This document shows, one piece after another, positions 47,087 through 54,333 of a stretch of 54,333 nt of DNA. The position numbers and the translations under genes were made by a program. The stretch is from Alphaproteobacteria bacterium. GTDB taxonomy: Bacteria > Pseudomonadota > Alphaproteobacteria > MPNO01 > UBA2964. How positions within the stretch are numbered: the stretch's first letter is position 1; each line of letters opens with the position of its first letter. The notes below the pieces were generated by a model. That model was not told the origin of the DNA and did no database searches. It saw nothing but the letters and a program-made list of their open reading frames with translations. The stretch spans positions 1 through 54,333 of the forward strand of contig WHUE01000016.1 in assembly GCA_009377375.1 (NCBI GenBank), given 5' to 3'.

Positions 47087-48355
47087 GCGGGCGCGCAGGG
47101 GTTCGCAAAGATCATCCAGCGGCGGGGAAATTCCCGTTCCGGCCTCTATCACCCGTGCGGCGAAGACATCCGGCGAGTGGCTTTCGAGGAAGCGCGCCAT
47201 GCCGGCTGGATCGGCGAGCGAGCCGGGTCCCTTGCGAAGCGTGGTGACGATGGCGCCGGCGATTTCCGACGGGTCTGTGGTGTCGATGTCCAGGCCGAGT
47301 CCGTAGTCGCGCGCCAGCCGGCCCAGCAGCCCGTAGCTCTGGGTAATCACGGGCTTGCCTGCGCCGGCGGCCCACAACATGACGCCGCTGGAGCCGACGA
47401 AGCGCTGATAGGGGGCGAGCACGACGTCGGCATTGACGACATGGGCCGCGATCTCTCCCATCGACAACCTGCGGTTGTCGAAGCGCAGCCAGATTTCCGG
47501 CCGCATCTCGTGCAGCTCGTCCAGCGCGGCGGCCAGCGGCTTCTCCAGCGCGGGATCGATCATCCCGGCCGCAAGCACGGCGACCGACGAGGCATAGCGC
47601 GGCTCGAGCCGCCGCAGCGCGTCGACCAGCGCCAGCATGCCCTTGCGTTCGCTGAGCACGCCGAAGATCAGGAACAGCGTCCGGTCCGGCGGGGCGAGGC
47701 AAGCGAAAGCGTTCTCGTCTGCGCGGGCGGTCGTCCGGACCGGATAGGCCGGGTCCGGCGCCGGCCGGACCTTGTGGCCGTGGTCGTACTGGTTGACGGC
47801 GTAGGCCGGGAAATAGGGGTCCAGCGACCACACCGTCCGCACCGCGGGGTTTCGCAACATCCTCGGATAGAGGAGCGCCTTGTGCAGGTCGCGCAGCCGT
47901 TCCGACAAAGGCTGCTCGCGGCCGGGTTCGGCCGGATAGTGCACCGACGGGCGGAACAGGATGCCGGATACCTCCGCGCCGCCGGCGCCGAGACCGAGCC
48001 CGAAGGGCAGCGTCAGATGATCGAAGCCCAGGAAAAGCCCGTGGTCGGCGCCGGTCTGGCGCAGGCGCCGGCGCATCGTCCACCAGCGGGCCAAGCCGCT
48101 GACCGCCAGCCGGCCGCTGTTGCACAGCTTCATTTCCAGCGTACTAAGCGGCAGCATGCGCACGTCCGGCGGGCCGCGGTGTCGCGACCATCCGGCGAGC
48201 TCGGCGGCCAGGTCGGGCGGGACGGCGACGGAAACCGTCAGATCCTGGCGGAGCCGGACCAGCCGTTCGAGCAGGTGCTCGATCCATTCGGGCGCGTGTC
48301 CTCGCGCATCCGGCTCGAAAACCAGAAGATGGCGTTGCGCCGTGTCAGACTTCAT
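47075..48355 (-). CDS. Glycosyltransferase (GT-B fold)
   Basis: The 426-residue protein begins RHLLVFEPDARGHAPEWIEH, with a DHGLFLGFDHLTLP strand, TLFLIFGVLSERKGMLALVD opening the C-terminal domain, VVNADVVLAPYQRFVGSSGV and MLWAAGAGKPVITQSYGLLG at the nucleotide-sugar site. The latter region replaces the usual EX7E, as in some WcaI/exoU-like proteins that lack a clear GT4 signature. It lies 4 bp after the preceding GT gene. Confidence 0.8.
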   Translation of the reverse strand: MKSDTAQRHLLVFEPDARGHAPEWIEHLLERLVRLRQDLTVSVAVPPDLAAELAGWSRHRGPPDVRMLPLSTLEMKLCNSGRLAVSGLARWWTMRRRLRQTGADHGLFLGFDHLTLPFGLGLGAGGAEVSGILFRPSVHYPAEPGREQPLSERLRDLHKALLYPRMLRNPAVRTVWSLDPYFPAYAVNQYDHGHKVRPAPDPAYPVRTTARADENAFACLAPPDRTLFLIFGVLSERKGMLALVDALRRLEPRYASSVAVLAAGMIDPALEKPLAAALDELHEMRPEIWLRFDNRRLSMGEIAAHVVNADVVLAPYQRFVGSSGVMLWAAGAGKPVITQSYGLLGRLARDYGLGLDIDTTDPSEIAGAIVTTLRKGPGSLADPAGMARFLESHSPDVFAARVIEAGTGISPPLDDLCEPLRARATD

Positions 48356-48359
48356 CGTT

Positions 48360-49577
48360 TCAGCTCGGTGCTGTGATGGCGCCCACCAGCGTCTTCAAGC
48401 TCGACTTCTTGGCGCAATGGGCCGTAACCCAGGCACGACCGCGGCGGCCCATGTCGACGCGGCGCTCGGCGTTTCGGGCAAGCCCCATGACCTCGCTGGC
48501 GAAGGCGCCGCGATCGTGGGGCGGCACGCACAGAAAGGCGCCGCTTTCGCGATGCAGCCGCCAGAGCGTGCTGCCCCTGCGTGCCGTGGCGACGAAGGGC
48601 CGTCCCGCAGCCATGATGCCGTAAATCTTGGATGGCACCGCGTAATCGGCGACCGACGGGTCCTGCGGGACGAGGTGGATGTCGCCCTCCGCCAACCCAT
48701 CGGCGAGCCGTTCGCTCGCGAGAAGGTCGCCGAACTCGACATTCTGCAGGCCGCGCGCCGTGACCTCCTCCGCGATCCGCCTGTCCTGGCTGCCCCGGCC
48801 GCGCAGCAACACGCGAAGCGCGGATCCCCGGTCCGCCAGCTCCTCCGCCAGGTCGACAAGCTGCATCAATCCCTGCTTGCGGCCGAAATTGCCGCTGTAC
48901 AGCGCGATACGCGCCGGTCCGGCCGGCGCCGGCTGCGGCCGGATGGTGTCCGTGTCGATCCAGATCGGATGGACGTGGATCGGGCTGCGGACGCCCGCGG
49001 CGCGCAGCGCGTCCCGCATTTCCTCGGACAGCACGAGGACCATGTCGCAGCGGTTCAGCGCGGTGCGTTCCAGCCGGCGCAGGATGCCGGACACCGCGCC
49101 GCCGGTCATGCCGAGCCCTTCGGCCAGGCCCGACTGAATATCGTGGACCAGCGCGACGTGGCGTCCGCCCGGGCGGCGCAACAGCCCGCCGAGAAGCACC
49201 GCCAGCACGGACGGGCACAGCGAGATGATCAGCGGCGCCCGCCGGGACGGGTCGCGTGCCAGCGTGGCGCCGGCGCGCAGCAGAAACGATCCCTCGGCCG
49301 CGAGGCGGTGCAGCGCCGAGCCGGAGGCGCCGGTATGTGTGGGGACGCGCCCGATCTCGACGCCGTTCAGCCGCTCCCGGTCGCGCGAGCCGTCCTCGTA
49401 GCCGGGGAAGACCTTGTTTTCCGGATAGTGCGGCCGTGCGGTCATCACCTGTACGCGCAGTCCCGACTCCGCCAGCGCTTCGGCAAGATCGCCGCAGAAC
49501 GGCGCGGAGCCGATGGCCTCGGGCCGATAGTACTGGCTGATGAACAGGGCGTCGGCGGCGTCCCGGGCGGCCACCAT
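48360..49577 (-). CDS. GT4 glycosyltransferase, WcaI-like
   Basis: The 405-residue GT-B protein starts ALFISQYYRPEAIGSAPFCG, close to WcaI-type fucosyltransferase-like enzymes, then VMTARPHYPENKVFPGYEDG, LVHDIQSGLAEGLGM, ARIALYSGNFGRKQGLMQLV, and the donor loop VPSKIYGIMAAGRPFVAT. WcaI proteins are found in colanic acid clusters with gmd/fcl, consistent with this locus; fucose transfer is inference. The ATG follows the BY-kinase stop without overlap. Confidence 0.9.
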   Translation of the reverse strand: MVAARDAADALFISQYYRPEAIGSAPFCGDLAEALAESGLRVQVMTARPHYPENKVFPGYEDGSRDRERLNGVEIGRVPTHTGASGSALHRLAAEGSFLLRAGATLARDPSRRAPLIISLCPSVLAVLLGGLLRRPGGRHVALVHDIQSGLAEGLGMTGGAVSGILRRLERTALNRCDMVLVLSEEMRDALRAAGVRSPIHVHPIWIDTDTIRPQPAPAGPARIALYSGNFGRKQGLMQLVDLAEELADRGSALRVLLRGRGSQDRRIAEEVTARGLQNVEFGDLLASERLADGLAEGDIHLVPQDPSVADYAVPSKIYGIMAAGRPFVATARRGSTLWRLHRESGAFLCVPPHDRGAFASEVMGLARNAERRVDMGRRGRAWVTAHCAKKSSLKTLVGAITAPS

Positions 49578-51848
49578 TCAGGCGGCCCTGCCCATGGGGG
49601 CGCCCCGGTACGACGAGTCGTCCCCATACTGCACGTAGCGGTGGTATCGCCTCGTGTCGACTTGGCTGAGCACGATTCCGGCAACCGGGGCCCGCATGTC
49701 GAGGAGCTGGCGCAGCCCCTTCATCGCCACGTCCCGGCGCGTATGGCCCCAGCGGATGACGTAGACCGCCTTGTCCACCAGCTGCGAGAGGTACAGCACT
49801 TCCGATCCCACCAGGACCGGCGGCGTATCGACCAGAACCAGGTCGTAATGCTTCGTCAGCGATTGCAGCAGGTGCCGCATCCGGTCCGAGCACAGCAGAT
49901 GCGCGTGCCGCGGGCGAAGCTGGCCGGCGAAGATCATGTGCGCGCCCGAGGAATCGCGGTAGACGACATCCTCCGGGCCGACGCGCCCGGCCAGCAGGTC
50001 GCCCACGCCCTGACCGTTCACCTTGTCCATCATCGAATGCAGCTGCGGCTTCCGCCAGTCGCAGTCGATGACGATGACGTTCAGACCGCTGGCCGCGGCT
50101 ATGCGGGCCAGCGACAGACAGATGCCGGACTTGCCCTCGTTGGGCACGGCCGATGCCATCATGACCACCTTGGCCTTGCCCTCCTTGTCGGACAGCCGCA
50201 GCGTCATCTCCAGCTTGCGCATGGCCTCGCTGAACTCGGAGGTGGGCTGCTTCATCACGTGGTCCTTGGCGAGTTGTCGCCGGGCGATGCGCGGTATGAC
50301 GGACAGCACCGGCAGCGCGGTCCGTTCCTCGATCTCGTCGTCGGTGCGGAACGTGCTGTCGAGCTGATCCAGCACCAGCACGAGCAGTATGCCGGCAACG
50401 GCGCCGCCGACCAGCGCCAGCGTCAGCAGCAGCATGGTGGGCGGGTAGGACGGCGACCCGGGCACGGCGGCATGGGAGATGATGCGCGCGTCCGACTGGC
50501 GCAGGTCGCGCTGCACGTCGGTTTCCTTGGAACGTTCCAGGAACTGCTGGAACAGGGCGCGACTCGCCTCCGCCTCACGCTCCAGGGCGCGCAGCTTGAT
50601 CGTCGAGGCGTTGTCCTGTCCCATCTCCGTCTTGATCGCCTCCATGTTCGACCGCAACGCTTCGTAGCGCGCCTTCGCCGTCGCCGCCTCGTTGCGGAGC
50701 CCGGCGGTGAGGTTGGCGACCTCGCCGCGAATCTTGTCGCGGATGTCCTTGAGCTCCGCGCGGACATCGCCCATGCTCGGGTGCTTGGGCCCATAGCGGG
50801 TGGACAGCTCGGCGGCGCGGCGCTGCACCGTGGACTGCTGCTGCTTGAGCGCCTGGATCAGCGGCGAGTGGAGCGCTTCCGGCATCGTCGCGCCGGTTTC
50901 CGCCGATCCGCTCAGCGACTTCGCCTGATTGAGGCGCGCATCCGCCTCCGCCTTCTGAGCCTGGGCAATGATGAGCTGGGTGTTCAGCTCGGCAAGCTGC
51001 TGCGCGGTGATGGTGTCGGAGCGGCTCATATAGAGCCCGTGCGTGCGGCGGTATTCTTCCACCGCCCGCTCATCCTCCTCGAGCTGCTTGCGCAAGCTGC
51101 TGATGTGGCGGCTGAGCCATTCGTCCGCGCGGTCGGTCGCCTCCAGCCCACGCACCATCTTTTCCTCGATATACGTCCGGGCCAGAGAGTTCGCGATGCT
51201 CGCGGCCGTGGCCGGATTTTCCGAGTCCGTCCGAATCGCGATGACATGCGACCGGCCCATCGGCTCTATCCCGATGTTCGACAGCACCGAATTGATGACC
51301 TTTTCGCGTTTCGGATCGGATTGCGGCTCCGCGTCCGCATCGCCCGGGCCCTGACCGGCGGAGCTGCCCTGATCCGGCCGCGGACGGAGCATCGCCACCA
51401 GCCGTGCCGGATGCACGCGGTCCAGCAGGCTCGGCTCGCGCAGCGCCGGGTTGAACTCCGGCGACTTGTCGAGCGCCAGCCTGTCGGCGACTCGCCCCAC
51501 CAGTTCCCGCGACTGCAGCGAATATCCTTCGCTTTGGACGGTCGCGGTGTCGGCGCCTTGCCCCGCCATGACCGACTGAATGTTCGTCAGCCTCGCCTCT
51601 GGCAGGCCAACCCGCAGTTGCGCCTCAGCGGTGTAGCGCGGCGTGATCTGCGTGGCGACGATCAGCGCAACGGCGACGGTGCCGCCGGTGATGGCGAGAA
51701 TGAGACCCTTCCGCCGCCACAGCTTGCGCAGCGTCTCGGCCAGTTCGCCGCCTTGGGACCGGTACGCGGCGTCGAGCTCGTAATACGGCGTCGGAGGGTT
51801 GCGTCTGTCGCCAATGGATGTCGGCAGACCCGCAAAGTCGTTGCGCAT
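49578..51848 (-). CDS. Chain-length regulator with BY-kinase domain (Wzc-like)
   Basis: The 756-residue protein has an N-terminal Wzz domain with a first membrane helix (about 45-65, KGLILAITGGTVAVALIVAT), a long coiled-coil periplasmic part (about 230-440), a second helix (about 475-500) and a cytoplasmic tyrosine kinase: Walker A MASAVPNEGKSGICLSLA (Gly replaces the usual Thr after GKS), A' VIVIDCDWRKP, B LVLVDTPP. The C-terminus carries a tyrosine cluster (YHRYVQYGDDSSYRG). It controls export chain length by autophosphorylation cycles with a low-molecular-weight phosphatase; none is encoded here. It overlaps the wza-like gene by one base. Confidence 0.93.
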   Translation of the reverse strand: MRNDFAGLPTSIGDRRNPPTPYYELDAAYRSQGGELAETLRKLWRRKGLILAITGGTVAVALIVATQITPRYTAEAQLRVGLPEARLTNIQSVMAGQGADTATVQSEGYSLQSRELVGRVADRLALDKSPEFNPALREPSLLDRVHPARLVAMLRPRPDQGSSAGQGPGDADAEPQSDPKREKVINSVLSNIGIEPMGRSHVIAIRTDSENPATAASIANSLARTYIEEKMVRGLEATDRADEWLSRHISSLRKQLEEDERAVEEYRRTHGLYMSRSDTITAQQLAELNTQLIIAQAQKAEADARLNQAKSLSGSAETGATMPEALHSPLIQALKQQQSTVQRRAAELSTRYGPKHPSMGDVRAELKDIRDKIRGEVANLTAGLRNEAATAKARYEALRSNMEAIKTEMGQDNASTIKLRALEREAEASRALFQQFLERSKETDVQRDLRQSDARIISHAAVPGSPSYPPTMLLLTLALVGGAVAGILLVLVLDQLDSTFRTDDEIEERTALPVLSVIPRIARRQLAKDHVMKQPTSEFSEAMRKLEMTLRLSDKEGKAKVVMMASAVPNEGKSGICLSLARIAAASGLNVIVIDCDWRKPQLHSMMDKVNGQGVGDLLAGRVGPEDVVYRDSSGAHMIFAGQLRPRHAHLLCSDRMRHLLQSLTKHYDLVLVDTPPVLVGSEVLYLSQLVDKAVYVIRWGHTRRDVAMKGLRQLLDMRAPVAGIVLSQVDTRRYHRYVQYGDDSSYRGAPMGRAA

Positions 51849-52495
51849 CAGAAAAACCTTTCGTCGACGGTAATGACGTCGCCGGGCAGGACTTCCGTGC
51901 CCGGCGCGCCCTCGATTGTACGAATGCCGTTCTTCGCTCCGCGCTCGATCTTGAAATCGTTCTCACGGGCGCGGTAGGTGTAGCCGCCCGCGAGAGCCAC
52001 GGCGTTGATCACCGTCATGCCGTTCACATAGGGGTAGCTGCCAGGATTCTTGATCTCGCCGACAATGTAGAAGGGGCGGTAGCTGATGACCTCGACAGTG
52101 ATGCTCGGGTCCTTCAGGTAATCGGGCGACAGCTTGCTCGCGATATGCTGCTCGAGTTGCGCGGCGGTCAGCCCGCCGGCCTTGATCTTGCCGATTAGCG
52201 GCACGCCTAGTTGTCCGCCGCCGTCGATTCCGAATTCGCCCGTCAGATTCGGCTCGCCGTAAACCACAAGGCGAATCCTGTCTCCGGCGCCCAGCTGGTA
52301 GCCCGCAATGTCGGCCGGAAGCGCCGCCTTGCTTCCGCCCTGGGCGCCGGGGCTTCCGCCGCGAGCCGCGGCGGCCTCCGCGTGGCCGGGCGACACCTGC
52401 GGCTCCGCGCAGGCGGCCGCTATGGGCAGGACAAGCAGCGCCGCGAGAACGATGGACGGCAGGGGCGACGGTCGGTCAGTCAGAATATGGCGCAT
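51848..52495 (-). CDS. Polysaccharide export protein (Wza-like)
   Basis: The 215-residue precursor has a signal peptide (LPSIVLAALLVLPIAAAC, possibly a lipoprotein with Cys at about 29, although the lipobox is loose) and a Poly_export domain: YQLGAGDRIRLVVYGEPNLT, GVPLIGKIKAGGLTAAQLEQ, then an SLBB domain FYIVGEIKNPGSYPYVNGMT. It is shorter than Wza (about 380 residues), lacks the extra SLBB domains and C-terminal helix of the Wza barrel, and resembles the small export proteins of alphaproteobacteria. It forms the outer-membrane/periplasmic export channel with the BY-kinase. Confidence 0.9.
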   Translation of the reverse strand: MRHILTDRPSPLPSIVLAALLVLPIAAACAEPQVSPGHAEAAAARGGSPGAQGGSKAALPADIAGYQLGAGDRIRLVVYGEPNLTGEFGIDGGGQLGVPLIGKIKAGGLTAAQLEQHIASKLSPDYLKDPSITVEVISYRPFYIVGEIKNPGSYPYVNGMTVINAVALAGGYTYRARENDFKIERGAKNGIRTIEGAPGTEVLPGDVITVDERFF

Positions 52496-52551
52496 TTGTG
52501 CCTCTTGGCTTCTCTAGCTTCTTCCGTTGAAGGCGCCGGAGCCCTCGCGGC

Positions 52552-53625
52552 TCAACTGGCGGCCCAAGGTCGGTATTCCGCCACCGTTTTCACCGGGAAT
52601 CGGCGCACGTTGTCGTCGGTTGTGGCGGCGCCGTTGCGATCGCTCAGTGCGCGGCGGCGCTTGAACCAGCGCCATGCGTCGGCGATCTGGACGTCCAGCC
52701 CGGCACGGGACGGGGCCCAGCCAAGCCATTCCTTCGCCCGGCCGGGGTCCGCCAGCAGGCTGCAGGGATCGCCGGGCCGGCGCGGTTCCACGCGCACGCC
52801 TATGGTGCGGCCGGTGATGCGGCGCACGGTGTCGATCACTTCGCGCACGGTGTATCCCGATCCGTTGCCGAGATTGAAGACATGGGCGCCTGGCGCCCGT
52901 TCGGTGTAGTCGAGGGCCAGGCAATGCGCCGCGGCCAGGTCGGAGACATGGACATAGTCGCGCACGCAGGTGCCGTCCGAAGTCGGATAATCGTCGCCGT
53001 AGATCGAAACGAACGGCCGGTCGCCCGCCGCGGCCTGCATCACCAGCGGGATGAGGTGCGTCTCCGGGTCGTGGGCCTCGCCGATCTGGGCGTCGGGGTC
53101 GGCGCCGGCGGCGTTGAAATAGCGCAGGGAAACCGAGCGGACGCCGTATGCGGCGGCGAAGTCGCGCAGCATGACCTCGCAGAACTGCTTGGTCGCCCCG
53201 TAGGGATTGACGGGGCTCAATGCGTGGCTCTCGGTTATCGGCAGCGTCGCGGGATTGCCGTACACCGCCGCGCTGGACGAAAAGACGAGGCGGTCGATGC
53301 CGTTGCGCCGCATCGCCTGGACCAGCGAGAGCGTATTGCATACATTGTTCGCATAGAACGCTGCCGGGTCCGTGACGGACTCCCCGGCCTCGATCGACGA
53401 CGCGAAATGCATCACCGCCGCAGGCCGGTAGTCGCGCATGACCTGGTCGAGCCGCGCAGGCTGCGCGAGGTCCCCTTCTTCCAGCGGGCCCCACTGCACG
53501 GCCCAGCGATGGCCGCGCGAAAGGTTGTCATATACGACCGGCTGGAAGCCTGCCTGGGCGAGTGCCTTGCAGACGTGGCTGCCGACGAAGCCGGCGCCGC
53601 CGGTGACCAGGACCGCTCTGTTCAT
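52552..53625 (-). CDS. galE: UDP-glucose 4-epimerase
   Basis: The 357-residue short-chain dehydrogenase starts AVLVTGGAGFVGSHVCKALA and has FSSSAAVYGNP (catalytic Ser), NPYGATKQFCEVMLRDFA (Tyr/Lys) and LRYFNAAGADPDAQIGEAHD, the GalE family pattern. It would interconvert UDP-glucose and UDP-galactose, supplying galactose to the polymer. A GTG three codons upstream is possible; ATG 53625 is preferred since it overlaps the preceding stop (ATGA). Confidence 0.95.
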   Translation of the reverse strand: MNRAVLVTGGAGFVGSHVCKALAQAGFQPVVYDNLSRGHRWAVQWGPLEEGDLAQPARLDQVMRDYRPAAVMHFASSIEAGESVTDPAAFYANNVCNTLSLVQAMRRNGIDRLVFSSSAAVYGNPATLPITESHALSPVNPYGATKQFCEVMLRDFAAAYGVRSVSLRYFNAAGADPDAQIGEAHDPETHLIPLVMQAAAGDRPFVSIYGDDYPTSDGTCVRDYVHVSDLAAAHCLALDYTERAPGAHVFNLGNGSGYTVREVIDTVRRITGRTIGVRVEPRRPGDPCSLLADPGRAKEWLGWAPSRAGLDVQIADAWRWFKRRRALSDRNGAATTDDNVRRFPVKTVAEYRPWAAS

Positions 53626-54095
53626 GATGCGCACCGGCCGTAGACGTCTTCCATCCGGACGATGTCGTCCTCGCCGAGATAGCTGCCCGACTGGACCTCG
53701 ATCACGCGAAGCGGGACCTTGCCGGGATTTTCCAGCCGGTGCGTCGTGCCCGCGTTGATGAAGACGTGCTCGTTCTCGTAGAGCAGCGCTTCTTCCTCGC
53801 CGTGAACGATCCGCGCGGTGCCGGCGACGACGACCCAGTGTTCCGAGCGGTGGTGGTGCTTCTGGAGGCTCAGCCGCCCGCCGGGTTCGACGACGATCTG
53901 CTTGACCTGGAATCGTTCGCCGCGGTCGATGGAACGGTAGTGGCCCCAGGGCCGCTCGACCGTCTGGCCGAGTTCGTCCTCACCTTTCGCGTCGCCGGTC
54001 CGGCTGCCGCCCGTCGCGAGCGTGCTTCGGTGACTGTGGTCGCCGCGGCGCACTTCGGCGTCCGGATCGGTGACGGCGTCATGATGGCTGTCCAT
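53622..54095 (-). CDS. Stand-alone type-II mannose-6-phosphate isomerase cupin domain
   Basis: The 157-residue protein corresponds to the C-terminal isomerase half of bifunctional ManC/AlgA enzymes: RPWGHYRSIDRGERFQVKQI, LSLQKHHHRSEHWVVVAGTA (metal histidines), NAGTTHRLENPGKVPL and YLGEDDIVRMEDVYGR. The guanylyltransferase half is missing, so GDP-mannose for Gmd must come from an enzyme encoded elsewhere. The first 40 residues are polar and probably disordered. It may isomerise fructose-6-P to mannose-6-P for GDP-fucose; a purely regulatory role is also possible. Overlaps galE by four bases; shared 16-bp element 69 bp upstream. Confidence 0.9.
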   Translation of the reverse strand: MDSHHDAVTDPDAEVRRGDHSHRSTLATGGSRTGDAKGEDELGQTVERPWGHYRSIDRGERFQVKQIVVEPGGRLSLQKHHHRSEHWVVVAGTARIVHGEEEALLYENEHVFINAGTTHRLENPGKVPLRVIEVQSGSYLGEDDIVRMEDVYGRCAS

Positions 54096-54122
54096 GGGAT
54101 GCGACCGTTGATGCTGTGGATC

Positions 54123-54147
54123 GGAAACCCGCCGATAGTGGGTTTCC
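54123..54147 (-). promoter_or_regulatory. Stem-loop between the operator and the cupin gene
   Basis: GGAAACCC (54123-54130) and GGGTTTCC (54140-54147) form a perfect 8-bp inverted repeat with a 9-base loop, 28 bp upstream of the cupin ATG (minus strand) and downstream of the shared element. It could be a leader hairpin or a dyad operator. No T-run suggests termination. Confidence 0.5.
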
Positions 54148-54163
54148 CCGCGCAGCCTCGCCA

Positions 54164-54179
54164 GTGATCAAGCTGTGAC
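54164..54179 (-). promoter_or_regulatory. 16-bp shared element upstream of the cupin/galE unit
   Basis: On the minus strand it reads GTCACAGCTTGATCAC, identical to the gmd copy including the following TGG. It lies 12 bp past the stop of the partial regulator gene. Confidence 0.72.
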
Positions 54180-54191
54180 TGATATGCCGCC

Positions 54192-54333
54192 TCATCCGGG
54201 GCTGCACGGCGCGCAGTCGGACAGCGTCTCGTCCCCCGGATTCCTCGCCGGACTCCGTGGAATCGCGACCGCCGTGGAGTCGCTTTCGCGCCACCGGTAG
54301 CCATAGCCGGGATAGTTCTCGATCAGCTCGAAC
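54192..54333 (-). CDS. C-terminal end of a possible winged-helix regulator (partial)
   Basis: Only 46 codons and the stop are inside the window; the start lies beyond the right edge. The first residues, FELIENYPGYGYRWRESD, resemble the last strand and wing of OmpR-type winged-helix domains (commonly ...GxGYRW/L). A polar 28-residue tail (AIPRSPARNPGDETLSDCAP) follows. If it is a response regulator it is a candidate for binding the 16-bp element 12 bp away. The family call rests on one short motif. Confidence 0.4.
   Translation of the reverse strand, partial: FELIENYPGYGYRWRESDSTAVAIPRSPARNPGDETLSDCAPCSPG

Noticed and set aside
48120..51977. 1285-codon plus-strand open frame opposite the WcaI-like and BY-kinase genes
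   Set aside because: The minus strand encodes proteins with clear motifs (Walker A/B, GT-B); the plus-strand frame is low-complexity Arg/Ala/Gln/His-rich.

Overview
The window is GC-rich (about 65-70% by eye), densely packed and rich in 4-bp stop/start overlaps. Gene content (a UdgX-type DNA glycosylase, the GlgE trehalose/glucan pathway, an MreB of alphaproteobacterial type, a Wzx/Wzy exopolysaccharide locus) suggests a free-living alphaproteobacterium. I cannot name the genus from sequence alone. I see no rRNA, tRNA, CRISPR array, insertion sequence or phage gene.

Layout. 1-2.2 kb is a decayed edge: a frameshifted small membrane-anchored gene and a truncated, frameshifted DUF3500 gene. 2.2-3.2 kb holds a tiny secreted or lipoprotein ORF and a udgX gene. 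3.5-19.6 kb is a seven-gene, one-strand operon (glgE, a treS-maltokinase fusion, glgB, glgX, treZ, malQ, treY) in which every neighbouring pair overlaps by 1 or 4 bp. Its products form a closed cycle: trehalose to maltose (TreS), to maltose-1-phosphate (Mak), to linear glucan (GlgE), to branched glucan (GlgB), and back to trehalose (GlgX/TreY/TreZ), with MalQ recycling short maltodextrins. 19.7-22.0 kb has a hemerythrin-like protein, two small proteins and a Crp/Fnr-type regulator. 22.2-28.5 kb is a catabolic cluster: DUF1116/AllG-like protein, UbiD-family decarboxylase, binuclear-metal amidohydrolase, and a molybdenum hydroxylase large subunit without its partner subunits.

28.8-34.0 kb is the most unusual part. 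An orphan mreB is followed by a membrane/zinc-ribbon/peptidoglycan-binding protein, then an 84-residue peptide with a twin-arginine-like leader and a Gly/Asn/His/Arg tail. Convergent to the peptide gene is a two-gene unit: a PqqD-HprK-like kinase fusion and a nucleotidyltransferase. I read this as a candidate peptide-modification system. 34.3-54.1 kb is an exopolysaccharide locus: GDP-fucose synthesis (gmd, fcl), flippase, pyruvyltransferase, five glycosyltransferases, polymerase, initiating phosphosugar transferase, BY-kinase, Wza-type export protein, Tat-type beta-helix protein, galE and a mannose-6-phosphate-isomerase-type cupin. The window ends inside a gene whose C-terminus resembles a winged-helix regulator.

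Six copies of a 16-bp element, GYCACAGMWYGRTCAC (plus a one-mismatch copy), lie upstream of mreB, the PqqD-HprK unit, gmd, the initiating transferase gene and the cupin/galE unit. This suggests that cell-shape, peptide-modification and exopolysaccharide genes form one regulon, possibly controlled by the regulator cut at the right edge.
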